From NCBI RefSeq assembly GCF_000374065.1, contig NZ_KB893245.1, forward strand, positions 992,001-1,056,000: 64,000 nt of DNA, given 5' to 3'. The position numbers and the translations under genes are program-made. This DNA comes from Spirosoma luteum DSM 19990. GTDB lineage: Bacteria; Bacteroidota; Bacteroidia; Cytophagales; Spirosomataceae. Shown here piece by piece: positions 25,800 to 34,420 of this stretch. Below the pieces are notes generated by a model. The model searched no databases and was not told where the DNA came from. It worked only from the letters and a program-made list of their open reading frames with translations. Each line of letters begins with the position of its first letter. Within the stretch, counting starts at the first letter, position 1.

Positions 25800-26282
25800 G
25801 GCGTATGACTAGTTCGTGTTAACCAAAGCCACTATTCTAAGGGTTTCTACTCACTATAAACTTTATCCTTCCTCGAAAACTACCATTGGTGAAATGGGGT
25901 TAATTGTGGACAATTCTTTGATATGGTCTTTATCTATGTTATTGGACTTTATCGAAATGTACATATAATATTGAATAGAAAATAAGATATAACGAATATT
26001 TTATCTGGTTTTTTTTATGCAAACGTTACCGGCAACGCTACCGGATAGGAAATGCACAAGAATTAATTGTGCAGAATAGCTAAGAAAGTACTCACTAGAA
26101 ATTTTTGGAGTGCCATAAGACGCAAAATATGATGCTAAAAAATTGTATTTATCTAAGATAGCGTACCAGATGAAGATGCACATTCGGATAGATGTTTGAC
26201 GATAGGTAACCGGTAATGGAGTGGCTCTGTCCAACCATTCAACCTGTCCATTGTTACAAGTGGTGTAAATGATACACAACTC
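25800..26282. other. AT-rich divergent intergenic region upstream of the FecR-SusC operon
   Basis: 483 bases without a convincing gene. It should hold the promoters of the leftward FecR-SusC-SusD operon and of the rightward barrel gene at 26283. The middle is very AT-rich. A near-palindrome, CGTTACCGGCAACG, is described separately. A minus-strand frame of 95 codons (26001-26288) has no family features, odd composition, and overlaps the next gene's start, so I do not call it. Confidence 0.6.
26021..26037. promoter_or_regulatory. Possible operator, LacI/GalR-like palindrome
   Basis: The site AAACGTTACCGGCAACG contains a 14-base palindrome with six of seven pairs matching around a central CCGG, the form typical of LacI-family operators. 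It is 222 bases upstream of the FecR start, in the only regulatory gap of the SusCD operon. No LacI-type gene is in the window. Confidence 0.3.
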
Positions 26283-27065
26283 ATGCAATTCAAGTGGATT
26301 TTAGGCGGACTCTGTATAAGCTTGCTTTATTTAGGTTCTGGTACAGGTGCTTCCGCTCAGTCTGCTACGGATATTGAACCACCCACTGCCCCAACCGCCG
26401 AAACTTCTCAAAGCAGTAGTCCCAATTCACTAACGTTTACGGCTTCGACAGACCAGCGGTTCTTTTTCTTCAATGACACTCGTACGGAAGATAATCGACG
26501 GGTTCCGGTGAGTGTTTATGGGATACGCGCTGGATTCTTGTTTCCCGCCCAGCGCGAACGCCCGGCTCTTGGAAGTGAACGGGTAGCCAGTTTTAAGGCA
26601 GGGGCAGGATTTTATTTTGTAAATCAGCGTCTCGATATACCAGGGTTATTACCGGGTACATTAGAATCAGTTACGCGCCATTTACGCATTGCTACGGTTT
26701 ACTATGAACGCTTCCTGTTGCGCCGGAAGGCCTTCGAAGTAAGTATGCCTGTGGAGTTTGGTTATGGCCATTCGCGTTACGAACGCATTGATGACCAGGC
26801 TAATAAGTATGAAGTGGCCCGAGGGATATTTCTCCCTTTGGGGGTAGGGGTCTCTGCCAGTTATCAGTTTCCACCCATCCGCTGGTTTCGACCGATACAC
26901 TGGTTTGGTATAAATGTACTGACGGGGTATCGGTTTATCCTTAAAAAGGATATTCCTGATAGCCAGATTAACTACACAGGCTTGTATATATCGGTTGGAC
27001 CATCCTTCTTTCTCGAAAACCTGGTGGCAGATGTTAAACAATGGCGTCAAAAACGAAAAAAGTAG
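26283..27065 (+). CDS. Putative outer-membrane beta-barrel protein
   Basis: A 260-residue exported protein not assigned to a named family. After a signal peptide (to about GASAQ) comes a Pro/Ser/Thr-rich stretch. Then alternating aromatic-hydrophobic strands follow (FKAGAGFYFVNQRL, IATVYYERFLLRR, FGINVLTGYRFIL, YTGLYISVGPSFFL), as in small eight-strand porin-like barrels. The C-terminus is basic (KQWRQKRKK), which is unusual for a barrel that normally ends in an aromatic strand. Convergent with osmC. Confidence 0.6.
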   Translation: MQFKWILGGLCISLLYLGSGTGASAQSATDIEPPTAPTAETSQSSSPNSLTFTASTDQRFFFFNDTRTEDNRRVPVSVYGIRAGFLFPAQRERPALGSERVASFKAGAGFYFVNQRLDIPGLLPGTLESVTRHLRIATVYYERFLLRRKAFEVSMPVEFGYGHSRYERIDDQANKYEVARGIFLPLGVGVSASYQFPPIRWFRPIHWFGINVLTGYRFILKKDIPDSQINYTGLYISVGPSFFLENLVADVKQWRQKRKK

Positions 27066-27111
27066 TCGGCTGATACTCCCTGATGCGCTGCCATTTTGAT
27101 AAAGCGAGTGG

Positions 27112-27555
27112 TCAGGCCATTACGCCTTCTTCCCAGCGAAGACTCACTTTTTGCTCGATATCGGGGTGTAGGCTAATGGCCACAGGGCAAGTGTGAGTGA
27201 TAGTCTCCAGCCGGGTTCGAATGGCTTCTTCAGGAATAAAAGGTGTACCATTGTGACTGGCACGTAGAACCAAGTCTATGTCAATACGAGCAATGCGTCG
27301 GGGTGGCTCACTGGTCATTACTTTGGTTACGGCTAACTGACTGCCTTTTAGGTCGATGTCTTCCCGTCGGGCAAAGATAGCCATGGTCGTTATAATGCAG
27401 GTGCCGAGCGCGTTGGCCACCAGATCAGTGGGCGAAAAGGCTTCGCCTAAACCCTGATTATCAGTTGGGGCATCTGTGTTTATGTGTGTGCCGGACTGTA
27501 TGTGTACACAATCGGTACGTAGCCCACCCAGGTAATCAATATGAATCGTTGCCAT
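27112..27555 (-). CDS. OsmC family peroxiredoxin-like protein
   Basis: A 147-residue OsmC/Ohr family protein. The start at 27555 gives MATIHIDYLGG; the upstream open frame is spurious. Both redox cysteines are seen: Cys53 in GTCIITTM and Cys123 in HTCPVAISLHP. The family reduces organic hydroperoxides with thiol cofactors. The first cysteine context (ALGTC) fits the OsmC/YhfA branch rather than Ohr. Cytoplasmic, transcribed alone. Confidence 0.88.
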   Translation of the reverse strand: MATIHIDYLGGLRTDCVHIQSGTHINTDAPTDNQGLGEAFSPTDLVANALGTCIITTMAIFARREDIDLKGSQLAVTKVMTSEPPRRIARIDIDLVLRASHNGTPFIPEEAIRTRLETITHTCPVAISLHPDIEQKVSLRWEEGVMA

Positions 27556-27739
27556 AGAAAAAAGGAAGTTGATCAGCGGGACGGTAGTAGCTGACGCATC
27601 AACTCTTACCAACTGACTCACAGGTCGACTTGTTAACTGGGTTCAAACATATGAATAATGGGATAGTTACACTAATTGTGGGAGTGGATTTTGTGAATAA
27701 TAGTAAAATTGAGTAGCTTTAATTCAGGATTTTACGGCA

Positions 27740-28525
27740 ATGCGAACACTATACAGATTACTTGGACTTTCGATTGGTTACCTGTTACTGTCAGGGCAAA
27801 TTTCCAATGCGCAAAACAATGATGGCGAGGATGACAATTACCCAACGGTAACCACATTCGGCCTGACCACGAATACAAATTCGGGTATTGTGGGCGGCTT
27901 CTCTTTTCGGAAAGTGAAGCTGTTGCCGGGTACGCTTTTGGGAATGCCCCAGTATAGTTACCTCAGCGTTGAACTGGTGAATGTAAAGCACCCCAAAGAA
28001 ATTCAATCATCCCTCAATAATATTGGGTCACGCTACATTGATGGCAAAGAAAATTATTTGTTTGTCCTCCGTCCGCAGTATGGCCGGGAGATACGGTTGT
28101 TCCAGCGAAATAGTGATGAAGGCATTGCTGTCAGCGGGATTTTGGCCGCTGGCCCTTCGCTGGGTATCATCAAGCCCTACTATGTAGAAGTAACCTCAGG
28201 GAACACCTCCCGGAATGTGCCGGTTTCACAGTTGAATGGGTCTACAACTGCCACCGGCGAGGTAATTACCGGGGCGGGTGGATTCTTCCAGGGGCTGAGT
28301 GATTCCAAACTAACCGTCGGGTTAAACGTAAAGGCGGCATTAAGTTTTGAACTCAGCGCTTTTAGAGCCAATACGACCGGGGTAGAGGTAGGGTTCCTGG
28401 CCGAAGCATTTCCAAATAAAATTCTTATCATTCCCAATAACAGCCCCAATGGTAACCGTTCAGACGGAAACCGAAGTTTCTTCACCTCTGCTTATATTAC
28501 CCTGTTTTTCGGAAGTAAAAAATGA
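27740..28525 (+). CDS. Exported hypothetical protein, probable beta-barrel
   Basis: A 261-residue protein with a signal peptide ending near SNAQ and a Gly- and Ser-rich, strand-like sequence (VTTFGLTTNTNSGIVGGFSFRK, SYLSVELVNVKHP, LFVLRPQYGREIRLF, FFTSAYITLFFGSKK). The last strand, AYITLFFGSKK, could be a barrel closing strand. It may be related to the protein at 26283 in build, but I see no close sequence match. The role is unknown. It is followed by repeat element E. Confidence 0.6.
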   Translation: MRTLYRLLGLSIGYLLLSGQISNAQNNDGEDDNYPTVTTFGLTTNTNSGIVGGFSFRKVKLLPGTLLGMPQYSYLSVELVNVKHPKEIQSSLNNIGSRYIDGKENYLFVLRPQYGREIRLFQRNSDEGIAVSGILAAGPSLGIIKPYYVEVTSGNTSRNVPVSQLNGSTTATGEVITGAGGFFQGLSDSKLTVGLNVKAALSFELSAFRANTTGVEVGFLAEAFPNKILIIPNNSPNGNRSDGNRSFFTSAYITLFFGSKK

Positions 28526-28529
28526 ATCA

Positions 28530-28620
28530 GTTAGGTACCGGTGAGTTAGCCGGTAAGCTGGCTACATGACCAACTAATTGACTCACTGGCCAACTAATCA
28601 GCTGACCAACTCTTTAATCA
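28530..28620. repeat. Degenerate inverted short-unit array (element E)
   Basis: The gap before lipA holds repeated, partly complementary words: GTGAGTTAGCCGGTAAGCTGGC on the left side and, on the right, 8-base units ACTGGCCA, ACTAATCA, GCTGACCA, ACTCTTTA. Pairing is looser than in the other elements, but the layout (facing arrays of a short unit starting right after a stop codon) is the same. Confidence 0.45.
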
Positions 28621-28674
28621 TTTCCTGAACTTTACGGGCGAAAAACGAATTTTCCTGAAAAGGATTGAGGAGCT

Positions 28675-29628
28675 ATGATTGAATTACCCATAATACCCTC
28701 TCAGGTACAAACGAACCGGTCGGGAAGCCGCATCCCGGGGATTGGCACCTCGGAAAGCCATATCTCTACCGATGCGGAGCCTGTACGGAGGAAACGCCCT
28801 GACTGGTTACGCGTGAAACTGCCAATCGGACCGGAATACGCCAAAGTCCGCAAATTGGTTGATGAGCACAAACTGCATACGATTTGTGAGAGTGGAAACT
28901 GTCCGAATATGGGTGAATGCTGGGGCGCTGGTACTGCTACGTTCATGATTCTGGGCAATGTTTGTACCCGGAGCTGCACGTTCTGTGCAGTGGCAACCGG
29001 CCGACCAAACGAATATGATACTGACGAACCCCGGCGCGTGGCCGAAGCCATTGTGCTGATGAAGGTCAAACACGCTGTTATCACATCGGTCAATCGGGAT
29101 GAATTAAAAGACCGGGGTGCCGAAATCTGGTACCAAACCGTCCGACTGATTAAAGAAGCATCGCCCACTACCACCATCGAAACCCTTATTCCCGATACAA
29201 AAGGAAACTGGGAAGCCCTTGAACGAATGATTTCAGCCGGGCAGGAGGTTGTTTCGCACAACATGGAAACCGTGGAACGACTATACCGTCGTGTACGCCC
29301 GCAAGCCCGCTACGAACGGAGCCTGGAGCAAATTCGCCGGACGAAGAGCTACGGGCAGCGCACGAAGTCGGGAATTATGCTTGGTTTGGGCGAAACGCCG
29401 GAAGAAGTATTTAAGGCGATGGACGATTTGGTCAGTAACGGACTCGATATTCTTACCCTGGGCCAGTACCTTCAACCGACAAAAATGCACCACGAAGTCA
29501 TCGAATGGATTCACCCCGAAACGTTTGCCATGTATAAAGAAGAAGGGCTGAAGCGTGGGTTAAAGTACGTGGAATCAGGCCCCCTGGTCAGGTCGAGCTA
29601 CCACGCTGAGAAGCACGTAGACGTGTAA
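28675..29628 (+). CDS. lipA: Lipoyl synthase
   Basis: A 317-residue radical-SAM enzyme. Both iron-sulfur motifs are present: the auxiliary cluster in [13 protein letters not shown] and the radical-SAM cluster in [13 protein letters not shown]. The C-terminal [13 protein letters not shown] includes the RSSY serine ligand. It inserts two sulfurs into octanoyl groups on 2-oxoacid dehydrogenase E2 and GcvH proteins. The start is the ATG at 28675; the N-terminal 35 residues are variable as usual. Confidence 0.97.
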   Translation: MIELPIIPSQVQTNRSGSRIPGIGTSESHISTDAEPVRRKRPDWLRVKLPIGPEYAKVRKLVDEHKLHTICESGNCPNMGECWGAGTATFMILGNVCTRSCTFCAVATGRPNEYDTDEPRRVAEAIVLMKVKHAVITSVNRDELKDRGAEIWYQTVRLIKEASPTTTIETLIPDTKGNWEALERMISAGQEVVSHNMETVERLYRRVRPQARYERSLEQIRRTKSYGQRTKSGIMLGLGETPEEVFKAMDDLVSNGLDILTLGQYLQPTKMHHEVIEWIHPETFAMYKEEGLKRGLKYVESGPLVRSSYHAEKHVDV

Positions 29629-29715
29629 CGCAGGGTATCATTTAAAAACAACTAAGCTTTTCTATTACTTAAAGAAGTGAGTCCGGGCCGGGAGTTCGGA
29701 CTTTTTCTTTACTGC

Positions 29716-30867
29716 ATGAAAAAATACGACTTTATCATTGCCGGAGGGGGCATGGCAGGATTGAGTCTGGCTTATCACCTAAGTCAGTCACCATTGCGTG
29801 ACCGTAGTATACTCATCCTGGACCGGGAGTCGAAGGACCGTAACGACCGAACCTGGTGTTTTTGGGAGCGAGCGCCCGGTCCGTTTGAGTCTATTCTGTT
29901 TAGAACCTGGAATAATGTCAGCTTTCATGGCACCACGTATGCCGGGCAATTGGGTATGGGACCGTATCAGTACAAAATGCTGCGCGGTATTGACTTCTAC
30001 GACTTCGTGAAAGCAGAGCTGGCCAAATACCCGAATATTGAGCAAAAACAGGCTACTATCGAACGGATCAGAGACACACCACAGGGAGCTTTTGTAATCG
30101 CTGCGGAGGAGCCATATATTGCCGACTATGTGTTTGATAGTACATTCTCGCTCCAACTGAACAGGCCCGAAAACCACAATCTGCTCCAACATTTTAAAGG
30201 CTGGTTTATTACCACAGAAAAGCCCTGTTTCAACCCGGCTCAACCCGAAATTATGGACTTCCGGACTGAGCAGCACGGCGATTGTCGTTTCCTGTATGTG
30301 TTACCTTTCGATGAAAAAACGGCCTTAGTTGAGTTTACGCTCTTTAACGACAAACTCCTGACGGATGCTGAATATGAAACCGAATTGCGCCAGTACATCG
30401 ATCGGTTTCTGGATGCGGGCACCTACAGTATTTATGATACCGAGTATGGGGTTATTCCGATGTCGGATGTGCCAACACAGGAGAACCCATCCGACCACAT
30501 CGTTCGAATTGGTACATCAGGCGGATTTACCAAACCGTCTTCAGGGTATACATTTCAGCGTACCCAACGGTATTTGCAGTGTATTGTCCAGAACTTGGCT
30601 GCTACTGGCAAACCGCATCGGTCCTTACCCTGGTTCAAGAGCCGCTTTTTGCTATATGATAGTATTTTCCTGAACGTACTGGAAAAACATCGCTACCCTG
30701 CCGATGATATTTTTACCAGAGTGTACACGAGAAACCCAGGTCGCGTTTTTACCTTTTTAGACGAAGACACGCGGTTTTTTGAGGAACTGAGGCTGTTTTC
30801 CACCATGCCTAAATGGCCATTTATCGTCGCGTTTTTCGATGTAATGCGCCGTAAATTATTCGGTTAG
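29716..30867 (+). CDS. crtY: Lycopene beta-cyclase (CrtY type)
   Basis: A 383-residue flavoprotein. The start at 29716 places the FAD motif IIAGGGMAGLSLAY at the N-terminus; an upstream open frame is spurious. The cyclase signature NDRTWCFWE follows, with GTSGGFTKPSSGY in the middle. It turns the ends of lycopene into beta rings. Other carotenoid genes are not in the window, so it is detached from a crt cluster. It lies between lipA and metK. Confidence 0.92.
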   Translation: MKKYDFIIAGGGMAGLSLAYHLSQSPLRDRSILILDRESKDRNDRTWCFWERAPGPFESILFRTWNNVSFHGTTYAGQLGMGPYQYKMLRGIDFYDFVKAELAKYPNIEQKQATIERIRDTPQGAFVIAAEEPYIADYVFDSTFSLQLNRPENHNLLQHFKGWFITTEKPCFNPAQPEIMDFRTEQHGDCRFLYVLPFDEKTALVEFTLFNDKLLTDAEYETELRQYIDRFLDAGTYSIYDTEYGVIPMSDVPTQENPSDHIVRIGTSGGFTKPSSGYTFQRTQRYLQCIVQNLAATGKPHRSLPWFKSRFLLYDSIFLNVLEKHRYPADDIFTRVYTRNPGRVFTFLDEDTRFFEELRLFSTMPKWPFIVAFFDVMRRKLFG

Positions 30868-30889
30868 CAAATGAGGTGCTAATTCATCG

Positions 30890-30920
30890 TTTGACCCTTG
30901 CTCATAAACGTGTAGCTTTG
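30890..30920 (+). promoter_or_regulatory. Bacteroidota-type promoter of metK
   Basis: TTTG at 30890-30893, exactly 19 bases of spacer, and TAGCTTTG at 30913-30920 match the TTTG-N19-TAnnTTTG consensus. The metK start is 32 bases further on. Confidence 0.7.
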
Positions 30921-30951
30921 CGGTTTAAAATCAAGCTATACGCAAAGCGAA

Positions 30952-32229
30952 ATGCCTTATCTTTTCACTTCCGAGTCTGTTTCCGAGGGACATCCCGACA
31001 AAGTCGCTGATCAAATCTCCGACGCATTAATTGATAACTTTCTGGCGTTTGATCCTTCCAGCAAGGTAGCCTGCGAAACACTCGTGACAACGGGCCAGGT
31101 TGTATTGGCCGGCGAGATTAAAACCGACACGTATCTGGACGTTCAAAAAATCACGCGTGAGGTAATCCGTAAAATAGGCTATACCAAAAGCGAATACATG
31201 TTCGAGGCTAACTCGTGTGGTATTTTTTCGGCCCTGCATGACCAGTCGGCCGATATTAACCAGGGTGTTGACCGGGAGGTAGCCAAAGACGATTTTGAGT
31301 CGAAAGCCAACGCTCAGGGCGCGGGTGATCAGGGTATGATGTTTGGATACGCCACCAACGAGACGGACAATTACATGCCGTTACCGCTTGATCTGGCCCA
31401 TGCCATCCTGCGGGAAATGTCGCATATTCGCAACAACGAAAGTGATCTGATGCCTTATCTGCGACCCGATGCCAAATCGCAGGTAACGATTGAATATTCA
31501 GATGACGACCAGCCAACCCGTATCGATACGATCGTTGTATCGACTCAGCACGACGATTTTGCAGATGACGACACGATGCTGGCCAAAATCAAAGAGGACA
31601 TCATCAACATCGTAATTCCTCGGGTCAAAGCCGCACAGAAAGCTGAATTACAAGGTTTGTTTGACGGTGATATTACGTATTATATCAATCCAACCGGCAA
31701 GTTTGTTATCGGTGGTCCCCACGGCGATACGGGGCTAACCGGTCGTAAAATTATTGTAGATACATACGGCGGTAAAGGTGCTCACGGTGGTGGTGCCTTT
31801 TCGGGTAAAGACCCGTCTAAAGTAGACCGGTCGGCGGCCTATGCAACGCGGCACATTGCCAAAAATCTTGTCGCTGCCGGTCTGTGCGATCAGGTGTTGG
31901 TGCAGGTATCCTACGCCATTGGTGTTGCCAAGCCCTGTGGTTTATATGTCAATACGTACGGCACCTCCAAGGTGGATATAAATGATGGTGCTATTGCCGA
32001 AAAGGTGGCTGAAATTTTCGATATGCGTCCCTACGCTATCGAGCAACGTCTCAAACTTCGTAACCCTATCTACTCAGAAACCGCTGCCTATGGTCACATG
32101 GGGCGTAAAAACGAAGTAGTGAAAAAAACCTTCGGTTCCAATGGTCAGATGATTGAATTGGAGGTTGAGTTGTTTACCTGGGAAAAGCTGGATTTTGTTG
32201 ATAAAATAAAAGCTGCTTTTAGCCTGTAA
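30952..32229 (+). CDS. metK: S-adenosylmethionine synthetase
   Basis: A 425-residue enzyme making S-adenosylmethionine from methionine and ATP. The N-terminus [20 protein letters not shown], the central [10 protein letters not shown] and the C-terminal [19 protein letters not shown] are all intact. The length is slightly above that of E. coli MetK, as usual for this phylum. It has its own promoter and ends before a long hairpin shared with hpf. Confidence 0.97.
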   Translation: MPYLFTSESVSEGHPDKVADQISDALIDNFLAFDPSSKVACETLVTTGQVVLAGEIKTDTYLDVQKITREVIRKIGYTKSEYMFEANSCGIFSALHDQSADINQGVDREVAKDDFESKANAQGAGDQGMMFGYATNETDNYMPLPLDLAHAILREMSHIRNNESDLMPYLRPDAKSQVTIEYSDDDQPTRIDTIVVSTQHDDFADDDTMLAKIKEDIINIVIPRVKAAQKAELQGLFDGDITYYINPTGKFVIGGPHGDTGLTGRKIIVDTYGGKGAHGGGAFSGKDPSKVDRSAAYATRHIAKNLVAAGLCDQVLVQVSYAIGVAKPCGLYVNTYGTSKVDINDGAIAEKVAEIFDMRPYAIEQRLKLRNPIYSETAAYGHMGRKNEVVKKTFGSNGQMIELEVELFTWEKLDFVDKIKAAFSL

Positions 32230-32255
32230 GAGATTGTAAAGCAGGTTATATCACG

Positions 32256-32305
32256 CCTACAATAGCGAAAGCCACTCCGTATGGAGTGGCTTTCGCTATT
32301 GTAGG
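32256..32305. terminator. 23-bp perfect hairpin between metK and hpf
   Basis: Arms 32256-32278 and 32283-32305 pair perfectly over 23 bases around a 4-base loop (GTAT). It lies between convergent genes. There is no immediate U-tract on either side, so its action as a terminator, if any, would rest on the stem alone. Confidence 0.8.
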
Positions 32306-32320
32306 ATTCGTTAAATTTTC

Positions 32321-32698
32321 CTACAACTCATCCGACTCATAAATCTCATCCTCTACGTCTACCTGCGATTTGGCTTCAGTAATGGCTGGACTGGATATGT
32401 TGTTGCGCTTCTGTTTGAACCGAACGAGTTTGTCTTTCAAAACATCCATTATTCGATCCGTTGCGCATTCAAAGCTTTTATCTTGTTCTTTGACGAATAA
32501 CTCTTTGCCAGGCAGCAGTAGTCTAACCTCAACTACTTTGTCTTTGACCTTGTTGGAGTCGGCGCCTTCTAATCTTAGAAACACCTCTCCACTAATAATT
32601 CGGTCGTGGAATGTGTCTAACTTATCAAGTTTAGCCTGGATGAAATCTAACAGGCTCTGATCTGCCGTAAACTTAACGGCGTGCATTTGTAGTCTCAT
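32321..32698 (-). CDS. hpf: Ribosome hibernation promoting factor (HPF/RaiA, short form)
   Basis: A 125-residue protein. The start at 32698 gives MRLQMHAVKFTADQSLLDFI; 26 further codons upstream are open but not family-like. It has the beta-alpha-beta-beta-beta-alpha layout of the HPF family, with conserved KLDKLDTFHDRI and ELFVKEQDKSFECATD. The tail is acidic (DVEDEIYESDEL). It binds the decoding region of 30S and helps form or stabilise inactive ribosomes under stress. The long-form dimerisation domain is absent. Confidence 0.9.
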   Translation of the reverse strand: MRLQMHAVKFTADQSLLDFIQAKLDKLDTFHDRIISGEVFLRLEGADSNKVKDKVVEVRLLLPGKELFVKEQDKSFECATDRIMDVLKDKLVRFKQKRNNISSPAITEAKSQVDVEDEIYESDEL

Positions 32699-32906
32699 TG
32701 TGTCGCGTTTTAAGTGAATTGATACGAAGAACATCAATGGACTGCCTAAGTTTGGCGTTATGAACCATAAAGTCAAGGCACTCTACGAAAGGTCCAAGTC
32801 TGTATATCACTGGTTATGGCAATAGATAAGATAAGATGCTGATAACGTTATCTTTCTAAATAGAGTAGGGTTAGCCAATCGTGAAAATTCCTTTTATAAT
32901 CTAATT

Positions 32907-34271
32907 TCAAGGTTGAGACAATGTTACCCAAACCGGTTGTTTGGGCCGTAATGTAATCAACGGTTGCATGGTAACGCGCTGATTAGCCAATGGTTGTATA
33001 TCGAATTCACGGATTAGCATTGCCAGTAAAATCTGCATCTCCATCAGGGCAAACTGGTTACCAATGCATAAACGGGGGCCACCGCCAAAGGGCAGATAAG
33101 CATAGGAATGAAGCTGGTCTCTTGGGCCGTTTGGCGCAAATCGGTCCGGGTCAAACCGTTCGGGGTCAGGCCAGTTAACGGGGTCGCGGTGGAGTAAGTA
33201 AGGGGCAATGAGCGCCGTACCCCCCGCCGGAATAGTATAAGGGCCAAGATGGTCATCCTGCAACGCCAGACGACTCATGATCCAGGCTGGTGGGTATAAG
33301 CGCATGGATTCCTGAATGACCTGCATCGTGTAAGTAAGTGACCGAAACACACTGGGCGACGGGCTGGCTACATCCCCCAAAACGGCCTTGCTTTCAGCCT
33401 TGAGTTTAGCCAGCACTGCTGGATGCTGACTTAATAAATACAGCGTCCAGGCCATGGACACCGATGTTGTTTCATGTCCGGCTGCAAACAGCGTTACGCA
33501 CTCGTCGCGCAGTTGCTGATCAGACATACGCTCGCCCGTTTCCTCGTCTTCAGCTGCCAACAACATACCAAGCAAATCATCACTATCGCCTGCCTTTAGC
33601 CGACGCTGGTCAATGACGCTATAAATAAAGGAATTTACCTGCGTCCCGGCCTGCTGAAAGCGTACATTAGCCGGGGTTGGCCAGTGTAAAGGAAACCGAA
33701 TGATCGATAGTAGCCGGTCATTCGCCATGTAATTGAGCGTGTCCAGTGCCAGGGATAGTCCGTCCAGTTTACCAATGACGTCGGCGCCAAACAGGGTTTT
33801 ACAGACAATTCGCATGGTCACATCCATAAATGCCTGGGAGATATTGACAGGCTGTTGTCGATTAAGGTGTTTCAGTTCATTAATCCACGCGGTAGTTTCG
33901 TCAATCATTGTTTGCGCCAATGCAGCCAGCTTTTGCCGGTGGAAGGCCGGTTGGGCCAGTCGCCGTTGGCGTCGCCAGAAATCGCCCTCGCTGGTGAGCA
34001 GGCCATTTCCGAGAAAAATCTTCAACACTTCGAAAGCGGGCGACCGGCCATAATTTCGATTGTTCTCCTGCAAGATGTATTTGGCGTCTTCCGGCTGGAA
34101 AACCAGATACTGATGCCTGCCGCCAATGCGAAAATGGATCAGGCGTTCTCCCTGACGTTGTGCAGTTTGCAACGTACCGAGTGAGTCACGCAAAAACGCC
34201 AGTGTATTACCCACCAGGGGTAAGCCCGGATGGAGTGGTACAGGAAGGGAAGAACTAACTATTGATTCCAT
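32907..34271 (-). CDS. Cytochrome P450
   Basis: A 454-residue soluble P450 without a membrane anchor. The I-helix oxygen motif AGHETTS, the ExxR motif in ESMRLYPPAW and the heme loop FGGGPRLCIG with Cys402 are all intact. The general form recalls bacterial fatty-acid or carotenoid hydroxylases of the CYP102/CYP110-like group. No ferredoxin or reductase gene is next to it, so the electron partner is unknown. It is divergent from the GMC oxidoreductase gene across 149 bases. Confidence 0.93.
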   Translation of the reverse strand: MESIVSSSLPVPLHPGLPLVGNTLAFLRDSLGTLQTAQRQGERLIHFRIGGRHQYLVFQPEDAKYILQENNRNYGRSPAFEVLKIFLGNGLLTSEGDFWRRQRRLAQPAFHRQKLAALAQTMIDETTAWINELKHLNRQQPVNISQAFMDVTMRIVCKTLFGADVIGKLDGLSLALDTLNYMANDRLLSIIRFPLHWPTPANVRFQQAGTQVNSFIYSVIDQRRLKAGDSDDLLGMLLAAEDEETGERMSDQQLRDECVTLFAAGHETTSVSMAWTLYLLSQHPAVLAKLKAESKAVLGDVASPSPSVFRSLTYTMQVIQESMRLYPPAWIMSRLALQDDHLGPYTIPAGGTALIAPYLLHRDPVNWPDPERFDPDRFAPNGPRDQLHSYAYLPFGGGPRLCIGNQFALMEMQILLAMLIREFDIQPLANQRVTMQPLITLRPKQPVWVTLSQP

Positions 34272-34420
34272 AAAAAACCGTTCTGAATTGGGTTTCTGAA
34301 CAGGTATAAAGATACGGTTGCCTGCTAGAAATCAATGTAATTGATGGCTTCGCTACCGTTGTATCAAACTGGGATTTTGAGCGACATAAATCATTGGTTA
34401 TTTTTATAGTGAAAGAACAA

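Noticed and set aside
26001-26288. Minus-strand open frame of 95 codons
   Set aside because: No family features, composition unlike the neighbours, and it overlaps the start of the well-supported gene at 26283.
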